Positions 42,526 to 51,756 of a stretch of DNA of 64,000 nucleotides are shown here, one piece after another; positions within the stretch are counted from its first letter, which is position 1, and each line of letters begins with the position of its first letter. A program made the position numbers and the translations under genes. The DNA comes from Aestuariimicrobium soli (GTDB lineage Bacteria > Actinomycetota > Actinomycetes > Propionibacteriales > Propionibacteriaceae): the NCBI RefSeq assembly GCF_051192575.1, contig NZ_JBPJSQ010000007.1, forward strand, positions 124,001-188,000. The letters run 5' to 3'. The notes beneath the pieces are model-generated. The model made no database searches, had not been told where the DNA came from, and saw nothing but the letters and a program-made list of their open reading frames with translations.

Positions 42526-43722
42526 TCAGGAGCGGGCCGCGAGCACCTCGGCGACGTAGTCGACATCCTTGTCGCCGCGACCCGACAGGTTCACGATGAT
42601 CACCTTGTCGGGGCCCAACTCGGGGGCCAGCTTCAGCGCGTGGGCCACCGCATGGCTCGACTCGAGCGCCGGAATGATGCCCTCGAGTCGGCTGAGCAGC
42701 GTGAACGCGGCCAGGGTCTCCTCGTCCGTCGCCGACACGTAGGTCACCCGGCCGGTCGCCTTCAGGTGGGCGTGCTGCGGCCCGACTCCCGGGTAGTCCA
42801 GACCCGAGGCGATCGAGTGCACCGGCGAGGGCTGCCCGTCGGCCTCCTGCAGCACCAGCGTCTGCATGCCGTGCAGCATGCCGGGGGTGCCCTTGGTCAT
42901 CGTGGCCGCGTGCCGCGGGGTCGACAGGCCTTCGCCGGCCGGCTCGACGCCGTAGATGGCCACCTCGGGGTCGCCCAGGAACTCGGTGAACAGGCCGAGC
43001 GCGTTCGATCCACCGCCGACGGCTCCGACGAGGGCATCGGGCAGACGACCCTCCTCGTCCAGGATCTGCTCCTTGGCCTCGCGGCCGACGACGGACTGGA
43101 AGTCGCGCACCATCGTCGGGTAGGGGTCGGGGCCGACCACCGAACCGATGCCGAAGAAGACCTCGTGATAGTCGGAGGCGAAGGTGGTGAAGGCCGAGTC
43201 GACGGCCTCCTTCAGCGAGCGCCCGCCCTCGGTGACCTCGACCACCGTCGCCCCCAGCAGCTGCATGCGCACCACGTTGGGGTGCTGCTTGGCGACGTCG
43301 ATGGCGCCCATGTGGATCTCGCACTCCAGGCCCAACAGGGCGGCGGCGGTCGCGAGGGCGACACCGTGCTGGCCGGCCCCGGTCTCGGCGATCAGCTTCT
43401 TCTTGCCCATCCGCTTGGCCAGCAGCCCCTCGCCGAGGCAGTGGTTGATCTTGTGTGCGCCGGTGTGGTTGAGATCCTCCCGCTTCAGGTAGATCTTGGC
43501 GCCACCCGCGTGCGCGGTGAGCCGCTCGGCGAGGAACAGGGGGCTGGGGCGTCCGACGTACTTCTTCAGCAGTCGCTCGTACTCGGCCTGGAACTCGGGA
43601 TCGGCCTTGGCCTCCTGGTAGGCCTGCTTCACCTCGGCGATCGGGGTGACGAGATGCGGGGGCAGGAAGCTGCCACCGAACTCGCCGAAGAAGCCGGACT
43701 CGTCGGCCTGGAAGTCGTTCAT
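42526..43722 (-). CDS. trpB: tryptophan synthase beta chain, without adjacent trpA
   Basis: Condenses indole and serine with PLP. The 398-residue protein is of the TrpB1 type: FGEFGGSFLPPHLVTPIAEV opening, LKREDLNHTGAHKINHCLGE with PLP lysine K91, ETGAGQHGVALATAAALLG, and GAVGGGSNALGLF (phosphate loop). Residues GSVVGPDPYPTMVRDFQ are standard. AGAGGA lies 8 nt before the ATG at 43722; an upstream start would add a 14-residue tail. No trpA, trpC or other trp gene is nearby on either side within the window. Confidence 0.94.
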   Translation of the reverse strand: MNDFQADESGFFGEFGGSFLPPHLVTPIAEVKQAYQEAKADPEFQAEYERLLKKYVGRPSPLFLAERLTAHAGGAKIYLKREDLNHTGAHKINHCLGEGLLAKRMGKKKLIAETGAGQHGVALATAAALLGLECEIHMGAIDVAKQHPNVVRMQLLGATVVEVTEGGRSLKEAVDSAFTTFASDYHEVFFGIGSVVGPDPYPTMVRDFQSVVGREAKEQILDEEGRLPDALVGAVGGGSNALGLFTEFLGDPEVAIYGVEPAGEGLSTPRHAATMTKGTPGMLHGMQTLVLQEADGQPSPVHSIASGLDYPGVGPQHAHLKATGRVTYVSATDEETLAAFTLLSRLEGIIPALESSHAVAHALKLAPELGPDKVIIVNLSGRGDKDVDYVAEVLAARS

Positions 43723-43824
43723 CTGGGGTCCTCTGGGGTCTGTCGAGAGGGTCTCGCGGGGCACCGTCGCCCGTTGTGGGTCAGGCTATCCATCCCCCCA
43801 GCCCCTGGCGCTAGGGTCGTCCGC

Positions 43825-44771
43825 ATGCAGGACGCCCGCCAGCCGATCAACCCCCACCCGACCAACACCGACCCGATCAACGCCGAGCTGGTGCGGGCGT
43901 TGGTCGCCGAGCAGTTCCCCCAGTGGGCCCACCTGCCGGTGACCGCTGTCGAGCGCCAGGGCTGGGACAACCGCAGCTTCCGCCTCGGGGACGAGTTCAT
44001 GGTGCGCCTGCCCAGCGGCGATGGCTATGTCGCGGGGCTGCTGGGCGAGGACGAGGTGCTGCGTCAGTTGCGGGGCCACCTACCCGTGGCGCTGCCCGAG
44101 CCGGTCGCCCAGGGCGCCCCTTCGGACCTGTTCGGACGACCCTGGCTGGTGCGGCGCCACCTGGCCGGAGCCGCCCCCGATCGGGTGGACGACCTCGACC
44201 TGGGCGGGTTCGCCCGCGATCTGGCCTCCGCCCTGGTCGCCCTCCGCGAGGCCCCACCCGGGGTGCGCGGTGGGCGGGGGACGTCACCCAGTTCCGCGGT
44301 TGTCACCCGGGTGTCTGGGGCAGCCAGATGCAGGCGATGCTGGCCGACCACCCACTCGACTTCGACCGTGACCGGGCGCGCGAGATCTGGCGGACGGCGA
44401 TGGGCTCGGTCTGGCAGGGGGAGCCGGTGTGGTTCCACGGTGATCTCGCGGTCGGCAACCTGCTGGTGCATGACGGCCGGCTGAGCGCCTTCGTCGACGT
44501 CGGGCAGACCGGCGTGGGCGACCCCGCCTGCGACCTCACCATCGCCTGGACGCTGTTCCGGGGCGGCGACCGGCAAGCGTTCGTCGAGGCCTTGGGGGAG
44601 CAGGGTCGCGACCCCGAGCTGTGGGAGCGCGCCCGGGGGTGGGCGTTGTGGAAGGCGCTGCTCAGCACCCGCAACCCCGACGACGGGCTGTTCGCGGGGC
44701 ACGCCGCCGCACTGCCGGAGATCCTGGCTGCTGGGGAGACCGGGGCCTGGCCGCCCGCCCTCACCACCTAG
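43825..44771 (+). pseudogene. aminoglycoside phosphotransferase family protein, frameshifted
   Basis: Two frames each hold half of one kinase. The first (from ATG 43825) reads NAELVRALVAEQFPQWAHLP, VERQGWDNRSFRLGDEFMVRLPS and LREAPPGVRGG, then loses codon bias near 44270. The second frame takes over at GDVTQFRGCHPGVWGSQMQAML and holds the catalytic loop VWFHGDLAVGNLLVHDG and metal motif FVDVGQTGVGDPACDL. The break falls in a G-rich run (44271-44280); one extra base would restore the frame. TAGGGT lies 7 nt before the ATG. It could be a recent inactivation or a sequencing error. Confidence 0.85.
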
Positions 44772-44796
44772 AGTGGTGGCCGACGAAAGGGAACCG

Positions 44797-45732
44797 ATGA
44801 AGGCAACCCAGTTCGACCTCGAGGTCAACGGCACCCGACTGGGTGGCCACTCGTGGCTGCCGGACGCCTCCAAGACCCCCGATGGCCACGCCCGGGCGGC
44901 GCTGGTCATCGCCCACGGCATGGCCGAGCACGGGGGCCGCTACGACCGCTTCGCCCGGGCCCTGGCGGCCCGCGGGGTGGCCGTGTTCGCCGTCGACCAG
45001 CGCGGGCACAAGCTGACCGCAGCCGCCCCCAGCAGGGCCGGCCACGTCGCCGACCGCGGCGGCTGGCAACTGCTGGTCGACGACCTGCGCGGGGTCGTGC
45101 GGCACGTGCGGTTCCGCCACCGCGATGTGCCGTTGGTGCTGATGGGGCACTCCATGGGCAGCCTGGTCGCGCGCGAACTGGTGACCCAGCCGCCGTTGCT
45201 GGTCGACGGGTTGGTGGTCTCGTCCCCGCCGGGGGATCCCGGGCTGCTCGGTCACCCCGGATCGGCGCTGGCCACGGGCATCGTCCGGGTCAGGGGTGCC
45301 GCACACCGCTCGAAGACACTCGACCGGCTGACGTTCGGCTCGTTCAACAACGCCTTCAGGCCGACCCGCACCGACTTCGACTGGCTCTCGAGCCTGCCCG
45401 ACGAGGTCGACGCCTACGTGGCCGACGAGTGGTGCGGGTTCGTCTGCTCGGCCAGCTTCTTCCGCGACCTGGTTCGCGCCACCCAACGGGTCAACGGCCG
45501 CGCCGTCGCCGCCGCCACCCCGAACGACCTGCCGATCCTGCTGCTGTCGGGGTCGGACGATCCCGTGACCGCCTCGGGGGTGTCGGCGCAGAAGGCGGCC
45601 ATCACCTACGAGGCCGCCGGCGTGGCCCGGGTCGAGGTGAACATCTATCCGGGTGGGCGGCACGAGATGCTGCACGACGTGATGGCAGACGCGGTCACCG
45701 CCGACGTGCTGAGGTTCATCGAGAGCCTGTGA
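44797..45732 (+). CDS. alpha/beta hydrolase, monoacylglycerol lipase / lysophospholipase-like
   Basis: A 311-residue serine hydrolase of the S33/lysophospholipase type, probably acting on lipid esters in the cytosol. The oxyanion loop is VIAHGMAEHGGRYDRFARAL, then AVDQRGHKLTA and the nucleophile elbow LMGHSMGSLVARE. The acid is in LSGSDDPVTA and the catalytic histidine in YPGGRHEMLHDV. No signal peptide. AAAGG lies before the ATG with a suitable gap. The stop region overlaps the end of the convergent AraC gene by 17 nt. Confidence 0.9.
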   Translation: MKATQFDLEVNGTRLGGHSWLPDASKTPDGHARAALVIAHGMAEHGGRYDRFARALAARGVAVFAVDQRGHKLTAAAPSRAGHVADRGGWQLLVDDLRGVVRHVRFRHRDVPLVLMGHSMGSLVARELVTQPPLLVDGLVVSSPPGDPGLLGHPGSALATGIVRVRGAAHRSKTLDRLTFGSFNNAFRPTRTDFDWLSSLPDEVDAYVADEWCGFVCSASFFRDLVRATQRVNGRAVAAATPNDLPILLLSGSDDPVTASGVSAQKAAITYEAAGVARVEVNIYPGGRHEMLHDVMADAVTADVLRFIESL

Positions 45733-46573
45733 CCGGTGCGCCGGCCACCGCCGAACGGCGGCGGAACTCGCGCGGCGAGAGCCCCGTGGCGCGGCGCAAC
45801 TGGGCGTGGAAACTCGACAGCGACCCGAAACCGCTGGCGTGGGCGATCTCGGCCACCGGCAGGTCGGTGGTGACCAGCAGTCGCTGGGCCTCGGCCACGC
45901 GGCACATGGTGAGGTAGGCGCCCAACGTCACCCCGACCGTCCGCCGAAAGGTGGCGGCCGCGTGGGACGGCGACAGATGGGCGGCGGCGGCGATCTCGTC
46001 CACGCTCAGGGGTCGACGATGGTGCCGCATCACGAACTGCGCCAGGTCGGTCACCAGTGAGCTCGACCCCTGCGCGCGGGACGTTGCCGTGCCCGACCCG
46101 GCGGGCACCACCGGCACCGCTTCGAGCAGCAACCGACGCACGGCGGCCTGCATCTCGACCAGCGCGATGGCGCGCCGGCGGGGGTCGTCGAGGTCGTCGT
46201 GCCACTGCTCGATGCGTCCGCGCAGGTGGGCGTGCAGGCCGGCCGAGTCGACCAACAGGGGCCGGGGCTGCAGCAGCCGGGCCACCTCGCCCTCGGTGAG
46301 GTCCCAGGTGAGGGCGATGGGCAGGGGCACGTGCAGCCAACAGGCCTTGCCGGGTCGCGACTCGACGAGTCCGTGCGGGGGCAGCGCCCAGAACAGGGCG
46401 ATCTGGCCGGCACGCACCACCAGCTCTCGTCCGGCGAACAGGTACCGCAATTCGCCCTCGACGACCAGGTTGAGCTCGAGGTCGTGGTGGGAGTGCATCG
46501 CCTCCATCAGTGGCGGCTGGCCGATCCTCGTCCACAGGCCACCAGGCTGACTGGTGACGGCGGGGGAGGGCAC
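45716..46573 (-). CDS. AraC family transcriptional regulator
   Basis: A 285-residue regulator. Residues 20-110 form a cupin sensor domain (HSHHDLELNLVVEGELRYLFAGRELVVRAGQIALFWALPPHGL). Residues 180-275 hold two HTH motifs of the AraC type (SVDEIAAAAHLSPSHAAATFRRTVGVTLGAYLTMCRVAEAQRLL, then VAEIAHASGFGSLSSFHAQLRRATGLSPREFRR). It is divergent from the GH4 glycosidase, 92 nt away, which it probably regulates. The shared gap contains TGCCG/CGGCA half-sites. TAGGCT ends 6 nt before the GTG. Confidence 0.9.
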   Translation of the reverse strand: MPSPAVTSQPGGLWTRIGQPPLMEAMHSHHDLELNLVVEGELRYLFAGRELVVRAGQIALFWALPPHGLVESRPGKACWLHVPLPIALTWDLTEGEVARLLQPRPLLVDSAGLHAHLRGRIEQWHDDLDDPRRRAIALVEMQAAVRRLLLEAVPVVPAGSGTATSRAQGSSSLVTDLAQFVMRHHRRPLSVDEIAAAAHLSPSHAAATFRRTVGVTLGAYLTMCRVAEAQRLLVTTDLPVAEIAHASGFGSLSSFHAQLRRATGLSPREFRRRSAVAGAPVTGSR

Positions 46574-46665
46574 GCCCCCAGCCTACGGCGATGGCCGTCG
46601 AATACTGGATGTTTTGCCGTGTTTCCCGGCAGACATGCGAGTGACGGTGCTTCTAGCGTGGTGCC

Positions 46666-48042
46666 ATGACCACCTCTCGTCCCACCCTGACCATCATCGG
46701 CGCTGGCGGCTACGTCTTCCCCTTCCGGCTCATCGGCGACATCCTCAGCTTCGAGGCCCTGCGCGACAGCGAACTGCGGCTGATGGACGTCAACGCCGAC
46801 AAGCTGCGCCCAGTCGCCGACGCTGCCCGCGCCCTCGTCGCCCACCACGGGCTGCCCACCACCGTCGTCGAGACCACCGACCGCCGCGCCGCCCTCGACG
46901 GTACCGACGTGGTGATCATCACCTTCCAGGTCGGTGGGGTGGAGTCGTACCGCCACGACGTCGAGATTCCGCGCCGCTACGGCATCGACCAGACCGTCGG
47001 TGACACCGTCGGCCCCGGCGGGGTCTTCCGCTTCCTGCGCTCGGTGAACGCCTACGACCAGATCATCGACGACGCGCTCGAGGTGTGCCCCGAGGCGCAG
47101 TTCATCAACTACGCCAACCCGATGGCGATGGCGACCGCCTACCTCAATGCGCGCGGCTTGCGCACCGTGGGCCTGTGCCACTCGGTGCAGGGCACCACCC
47201 GCATGCTCGCCCGCACCCTCGGCGTGCCCTACGACGAGGTCAGCTACCGCTGCGCCGGCATCAACCACCAGGCCTGGGTGCTCGAGTTCGTGCAGGGGAC
47301 GACCGACCTTTACCCGCGGTTGCGCGAGGTGATGGCCGACCGGCACCGCCGCGGTCGGGCGGCCTCGGAACTGGCCGATGACTTCGGTGACCACTCCGAT
47401 GCGGCCCTGGCTGCCAGCACCTACGAGGGCGGCAACGAGCAGGTGCGCACCTCGATCATGAAGGCCTTCGGCTACTTCCAGACCGAATCGAGCCACCACG
47501 CCTCGGAGTACCTGCCCTACTTCCGCAAGAACGCCGAGGCGGTCGACTCGTGGATTCCCGAGCGCTGGGACTACTACGAGATCTGCGCCGCCCACGACGA
47601 CCAGGGCGACATCGACGGACAGCTCGTCCGCCTCAAGGCCGAGCTGGCGCCGTCGGTCGAGTACGGCGCCACCATCGTGAACTCGATCGTCACGGGCACG
47701 CCCAGCGTCATCCACGGCAATGTGCCCAACGGGGGTTCGCTGATCACCAACCTGCCGGACGACGCCTGCGTCGAGGTGCCCTGTCTGGTCGATGCGCGCG
47801 GCGTGCAGCCCACGGTGATCGGCGACCTGCCCCCACAGTTGGCGGCCCTCAACCGCACCAACGTGAACGTGCAGACCCTCGCGGTGCGGGCGGCGTTGAC
47901 CGGTGAGCGGGAGCACGTGCACCACGCCGTGGCCCTCGATCCGTTGACGGCCGCCCTGGTGTCACTTGAGGACGCGCGCGCGATGACCGAGGAACTGTTC
48001 GCCGCCCACCGCAGCCTGCTGCCCGAGGCGCTGCGGGCCTGA
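46666..48042 (+). CDS. glycoside hydrolase family 4 (alpha-galactosidase/alpha-glucosidase type)
   Basis: An NAD- and Mn-dependent glycosidase of 458 residues, cytosolic. The Rossmann opening TIIGAGGYVFPFRLIGDIL, DVVIITFQVGG and INYANPMAMAT match GH4. The metal ligands are C in LCHSVQGT and H in CAGINHQAWVLEF. The DTVGPGGVFRFLRSVNAY segment resembles MelA-type alpha-galactosidases more than 6-phospho-glycosidases, so it may act on unphosphorylated galactosides. The AraC gene is divergent. TAGCGT ends 6 nt before the ATG. No transporter is adjacent. Confidence 0.9.
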   Translation: MTTSRPTLTIIGAGGYVFPFRLIGDILSFEALRDSELRLMDVNADKLRPVADAARALVAHHGLPTTVVETTDRRAALDGTDVVIITFQVGGVESYRHDVEIPRRYGIDQTVGDTVGPGGVFRFLRSVNAYDQIIDDALEVCPEAQFINYANPMAMATAYLNARGLRTVGLCHSVQGTTRMLARTLGVPYDEVSYRCAGINHQAWVLEFVQGTTDLYPRLREVMADRHRRGRAASELADDFGDHSDAALAASTYEGGNEQVRTSIMKAFGYFQTESSHHASEYLPYFRKNAEAVDSWIPERWDYYEICAAHDDQGDIDGQLVRLKAELAPSVEYGATIVNSIVTGTPSVIHGNVPNGGSLITNLPDDACVEVPCLVDARGVQPTVIGDLPPQLAALNRTNVNVQTLAVRAALTGEREHVHHAVALDPLTAALVSLEDARAMTEELFAAHRSLLPEALRA

Positions 48043-48092
48043 GACCCCCCGATTGCGGGCGCCCCGACATTCGGTGGCAGCGGGACCCCCTG

Positions 48093-49007
48093 TCAGTGCG
48101 TGTGCAGGGCGTCCGCGTGGGGGTGGTGGCCGGCGTCGGGGCGGCGGTTCCACCCGCGTCGCTCCCGCAGGTGGCCGATCAGGGCGCAGATGCCGAAGAT
48201 GGCGAACGACACCGTGGTCACGTAGGGGCTGATGGGCAAGCCGGGGCCGAGCGACAGCACGATGCCGCCCACGGCCGCGGTGATCGCGAAGACCACGCTC
48301 AGCAGCGAGAGCATGAACGGACGAACCGTCAGTCGGGCGGCGGCCGCGGTCGGAGTGATCAGCAGCGACAGCACCAGCAGGGCGCCCACCAGTTGCACCG
48401 ACATCGCGACGGCCAAGCCGAGCACGAGCATGAAGGCGATCGACAGCCAGCGCACCGGCACGCCGCGCGCCTGCGCCACCTCGGGGTCGACCGAGGCGAA
48501 GAACAGCGGCCTCCAGATCGGGATCAGCACGACCGCGATCACGGCCGCGACGATCGCCAGGGTCGTCAGCTGGCTCGACTCGACGGCCACGATCTGCCCG
48601 GCGAGCAGGCCGAACTTGTTCGACGAGCGGCCCGTGTAGAGCGCCAGGAACAGCACGCCGATGCCCAGCCCGAACGGCAACAGGATGCCGATGGTGGCAT
48701 TGCGGTGGCGGGCTCTCACCCCCAGCACCCCGAGCAGCAGGGCGGCCAGCAGGGAACCACCGATGGCGCCGGCCGTGACCGAGGCCCCGAAGTAGAGGGC
48801 TGCGGCCGCCCCGGCGAACGACAGCTCCGAGGTGCCGTGCACCGCGAAGGCCAGGTCGCGGGCGTGGATCATCGGCCCGATCACCCCGGCGATCAGGCCG
48901 AGGATCACCCCGGCGGCCAATGACCCGGCGACCAGCGGCAGCAGTTCGGCGAGGTTGTCGAAGTTCAGGAAGGTGTGGATGGTCACCTCGAGCAGGGCGC
49001 CACTCAT
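48093..49007 (-). CDS. znuB: zinc (manganese) ABC transporter permease, ZnuB-like
   Basis: A 304-residue ABC-3 family permease with eight to nine helices: LLPLVAGSLAAGVILGLIAGVIG, ELSFAGAAAALYFG, ATIGILLPFGLGIGVLFLALY, VPVRWLSIAFMLVLGLAVAMSVQLVGALLVLSLLITPTAAA. The FAVHGTSELSFAGAAA segment is the family's conserved loop. The tail is His-rich (AGHHPHADALHTH) and could hold metal. ATG overlaps the ATPase stop (ATGA). Together with the next two genes it forms a zinc uptake operon under a Zur-like box. Confidence 0.92.
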   Translation of the reverse strand: MSGALLEVTIHTFLNFDNLAELLPLVAGSLAAGVILGLIAGVIGPMIHARDLAFAVHGTSELSFAGAAAALYFGASVTAGAIGGSLLAALLLGVLGVRARHRNATIGILLPFGLGIGVLFLALYTGRSSNKFGLLAGQIVAVESSQLTTLAIVAAVIAVVLIPIWRPLFFASVDPEVAQARGVPVRWLSIAFMLVLGLAVAMSVQLVGALLVLSLLITPTAAAARLTVRPFMLSLLSVVFAITAAVGGIVLSLGPGLPISPYVTTVSFAIFGICALIGHLRERRGWNRRPDAGHHPHADALHTH

Positions 49008-49834
49008 GCGTCCACCGGCTCGTCGTGATCGGGGTGATGGGCGTGTTCGTCGCCGCCGAAGACGAGCAGTTGGCCGTCGTGGCGCAGCACCTCGACCTTG
49101 CGTCCGTACAGTTCCGAGAGTGTCTCGGTGGTCATCACCTCGTCGGGCGTGCCGATCAGAGCCTGCCCGTTGGCGAAGTAGATGATCCGGTCGACCAGCG
49201 GCAGTACCGGATTGATCTCGTGGGTGACGAACAGCACGGCGATGGTGTGCTCGCGACGGGTGCGGTCGATCAGGTCGGTGACCTGGTGTTGGTGCTTGAT
49301 GTCGAGGCTCAACAGGGGCTCGTCGCACAGCAGCACACTGGGGTCGGTGACCAGCGCCTGGGCGATCCGCAGCCGCTGCTGCTCACCACCGGACAGCATC
49401 GACAACGGGGCGTCGGCGTAGGCCGTGGCGCCGACCGCCTCGAGGGCCCAGTCGACCTTGGCCCGGCGGCTCCGGCTCGGCCAAGTGATGCCCCAGCGGT
49501 CGCCGTCCAGACCCAGGGCGACCAGATCTCGTCCGCGAATCACGGCGGTGGAGTCGATCGTCTTCTGCTGGGGCACGTAACCGATGCGCCGCGAGCCGCG
49601 CTGCACGGGTTCGCCGTCGATCTCGACGCGGCCGTGCGCCAGCTCCTGCTGGCCGAGCAGCACCCGCAGCAGGGTGGTCTTGCCGGCACCGTTCGGCCCG
49701 AGGATCGCCACGAACTCGCCGGGCGCGATGTCGAGGTCGACGTGGTCCCACAGCACCCGATCGCCGAAGGCGACGCAGGCATTGTTGAGGCAGATCGCGG
49801 GGGGCGCGTCGTCCGGGGTGGTGGGTGCGGTCAC
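49004..49834 (-). CDS. znuC: zinc ABC transporter ATP-binding protein, ZnuC-like
   Basis: A 276-residue ATPase with Walker A (GPNGAGKTTLLRVLLG), Q-loop (YVPQQKT), signature (LSGGEQQRLRIAQAL), Walker B (VLLCDEPLLSLD) and switch histidine (LFVTHEINPVL). The tail GGDEHAHHPDHDEP is His/Asp-rich, as often in zinc transporters. Its GTG overlaps the binding-protein stop by 4 nt and its own stop overlaps the permease start, so all three genes are coupled. Confidence 0.93.
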   Translation of the reverse strand: MTAPTTPDDAPPAICLNNACVAFGDRVLWDHVDLDIAPGEFVAILGPNGAGKTTLLRVLLGQQELAHGRVEIDGEPVQRGSRRIGYVPQQKTIDSTAVIRGRDLVALGLDGDRWGITWPSRSRRAKVDWALEAVGATAYADAPLSMLSGGEQQRLRIAQALVTDPSVLLCDEPLLSLDIKHQHQVTDLIDRTRREHTIAVLFVTHEINPVLPLVDRIIYFANGQALIGTPDEVMTTETLSELYGRKVEVLRHDGQLLVFGGDEHAHHPDHDEPVDA

Positions 49835-50775
49835 TGGTTGAGGGCCTTCTCAAGGGAGTCGAGGGTGGCGCCGAGGAAGTCGGTCCAGCTCATCGTTGCA
49901 TCGGGCAGCACCTCGTACACCTCGAACGTGGGCACCGAGGCCTGCTTCGCGGCGGCGATCAGCTTGTCGGCCACCGGGTCGGAGGTCTGCGGGTTGACCG
50001 CCAGGGCGCGCACCCGGCCCGATCCGATCAGCTTCACGGTCTCGTTGACGGCGGCCACCGACGGGCCGGCATCGGACTCGCTCTGCTCGACGAACTCGTG
50101 GGGCGTCGCGTCGGTCAGCCCGGCGGCCTCGAACAGGTGCACGGCCACGGGCTCGGTCGACACGATGTCGACGCCCGCCTGGCCCGCCTTGTTCTTGGCG
50201 CCGATCTGCTGGGCGCGGGTGGCGAGTTCGTCCACCGTGGTGGTGAAGGTCACGAGGTTGGCCTGGTAGTCGGACGAGTGCTGGGCGTCGGCCTTCGCGA
50301 GGGCCTCGCTCACCCGAGTGGCGACCTGCTTGGCGGCGGCGGGGGAGTACCACACGTGCTCGTTGAAACCGTCCTTGCCGGCGCCCGGCAGGCCCGAGAC
50401 CTCGACGGCGTTGACGACGGTGGTGCCCTTCGCGGCCAGCGACACGGCCCAGTCGTCGTACCCACCGCCGTTGACGATGGTGACGGTGGCCTTCGAGAAG
50501 GTCAGCTTGTCCTGCGCGCTGGCCTCGTAGTCGTGGGGGTCCTGCTGGGGGTTGTCGATCACGGCGGTCACGTCGGCGTGGTCACCGGCGATCTGGCGCG
50601 CGACCGCGGCCCACATGCTGGTCGAGGCGACCACCGTCGGCTTGCCGTCGGACGACCCGGCGGCCTTGTTGTCGGCGGACTCGCCGGACGGGGAGCAGGC
50701 CGCCGTCAGGGCGACCAGGCCCACGGTGAGCAGGGCCGCGGTCAGGACGGTGTGGAGTCGGCGCACGATGATCAC
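49831..50775 (-). CDS. znuA: zinc ABC transporter substrate-binding lipoprotein, ZnuA-like
   Basis: A 314-residue cluster-9 metal-binding lipoprotein. The signal peptide ends in the lipobox LTAAC (C27), so it is anchored on the outside of the membrane. Metal ligands fit DPHDYEASAQDK, NEHVWYSP and ATPHEFVEQSE, with an acidic residue further on. The His-rich loop of ZnuA is absent. It heads the operon. AGAGAG stands before the ATG, and a Zur-like box lies about 57-71 nt upstream. Zinc is favoured by that box; manganese would be the alternative from sequence alone. Confidence 0.9.
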   Translation of the reverse strand: MIIVRRLHTVLTAALLTVGLVALTAACSPSGESADNKAAGSSDGKPTVVASTSMWAAVARQIAGDHADVTAVIDNPQQDPHDYEASAQDKLTFSKATVTIVNGGGYDDWAVSLAAKGTTVVNAVEVSGLPGAGKDGFNEHVWYSPAAAKQVATRVSEALAKADAQHSSDYQANLVTFTTTVDELATRAQQIGAKNKAGQAGVDIVSTEPVAVHLFEAAGLTDATPHEFVEQSESDAGPSVAAVNETVKLIGSGRVRALAVNPQTSDPVADKLIAAAKQASVPTFEVYEVLPDATMSWTDFLGATLDSLEKALNQ

Positions 50776-50831
50776 TCTCTGGGGTCACTCTCTGGTGGTT
50801 CGGTGCCGCGGAGCTAGCCCGCAGGGCTTAA

Positions 50832-50846
50832 TGAGAACGATTATCG
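50832..50846. promoter_or_regulatory. Zur box before the zinc operon
   Basis: TGAGAACGATTATCG matches the actinobacterial Zur consensus (TGAAAATGATTTTCA-like) at most positions. On the operon strand GATAAT within it looks like the -10. A Zur-Zn repressor would cover the promoter. The zur gene is outside the window. Confidence 0.78.
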
Positions 50847-50893
50847 CCTGCAGTTGGGCGGCCACGCAAGTTCGGTGACCAACTCGAGCGCGT

Positions 50894-51685
50894 TCACTTC
50901 AGCAGCAGGCTGACCGCGCCGATCCCCGACGCGATGATGGCCACGTTCTCGAACACCTTCTGAGGCATCACGGCCAGCAGCTTCGTCCCCAGGAACGTGC
51001 CCGCCAGCACGACCGGAACCAGGTACAGGTCGTGCAGCAGGGTCTCGCGCGTGAACAGCCCGAGCGCGGCCGAGAACGGCACCTTGGTGAGGTTGATGAT
51101 CAGGAAGTACCAGGCGCCGGTGCCCACGAAGCGCAGCTTGTCGATGCGGGCGGCCAGCAGGTAGAGCGTCATCACGGGCCCGGCCGCGTTGGCGGTCATC
51201 GTCGTGAACCCGGCCAGGATGCCGGCGCCGCCGGCGGCGACCTTGGTCTGCGCCCATGAGGTCGGCTCGGGGGCGGGCTCACCCGTGCCGGACGGAGTGC
51301 CCGGGCCGGACGGGATGCCCGCGTCGGGTCGACGTCGGGGGCGCCAACGGGTGACCAACTGGATCACCAACATCACCAACAGCATCGCTCCGATCACTCG
51401 GGTCAGCGCGAGGTCGTCGACCAACCGCAGGAACAGTGCCCCCAGTGCGAGCCCCGGAATGACCCACGGCAGCAGCTTCACCAACAGCTTCCAGTCGGCG
51501 TGGGCGCGGTAGCGCAGCACGGCGACGATGTCGCCGACGATGAGCAGCAGCAACACCGCCGCGGTCGACTCCTTGGTCGGCATGACGAGCGCGAACATCG
51601 CCACACTCACCGACCCCAGCCCACCCACCGAGGTCTTCGAGATGCCGATCAACAGGGCCGCGACGACCAGAGTGAGCCAGAACAT
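50894..51685 (-). CDS. TauE/SafE family sulfite/organosulfonate exporter-like protein
   Basis: A 263-residue membrane protein with eight predicted helices, including FWLTLVVAALLIGISKTSVGGLGSVSVAMFAL and AAGGAGILAGFTTMTANAAGPVMTLYLLAARID, the two repeated half-motifs of the family. The middle loop is proline-rich (RRRPDAGIPSGPGTPSGTGEPAPEP). The ATG at 51685 has GAAAGG 9 nt upstream; a GTG at 51694 abuts that site. Members export sulfite, taurine-derived anions or unknown acids. It lies 59 nt beyond the Zur box on the same strand, but no link to zinc is apparent. Confidence 0.85.
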   Translation of the reverse strand: MFWLTLVVAALLIGISKTSVGGLGSVSVAMFALVMPTKESTAAVLLLLIVGDIVAVLRYRAHADWKLLVKLLPWVIPGLALGALFLRLVDDLALTRVIGAMLLVMLVIQLVTRWRPRRRPDAGIPSGPGTPSGTGEPAPEPTSWAQTKVAAGGAGILAGFTTMTANAAGPVMTLYLLAARIDKLRFVGTGAWYFLIINLTKVPFSAALGLFTRETLLHDLYLVPVVLAGTFLGTKLLAVMPQKVFENVAIIASGIGAVSLLLK

Positions 51686-51743
51686 GGCTGTCACCCTTTC
51701 ACCCGAGGGCTGGGCGGCGGCGCGAGGGTCACGCCCTGGTCGC

Positions 51744-51749
51744 TAGGCT
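51744..51749 (+). promoter_or_regulatory. -10 box of a leaderless promoter (amidotransferase gene)
   Basis: TAGGCT ends 7 nt before the ATG at 51757. Confidence 0.5.
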
Positions 51750-51756
51750 CCCGCCC

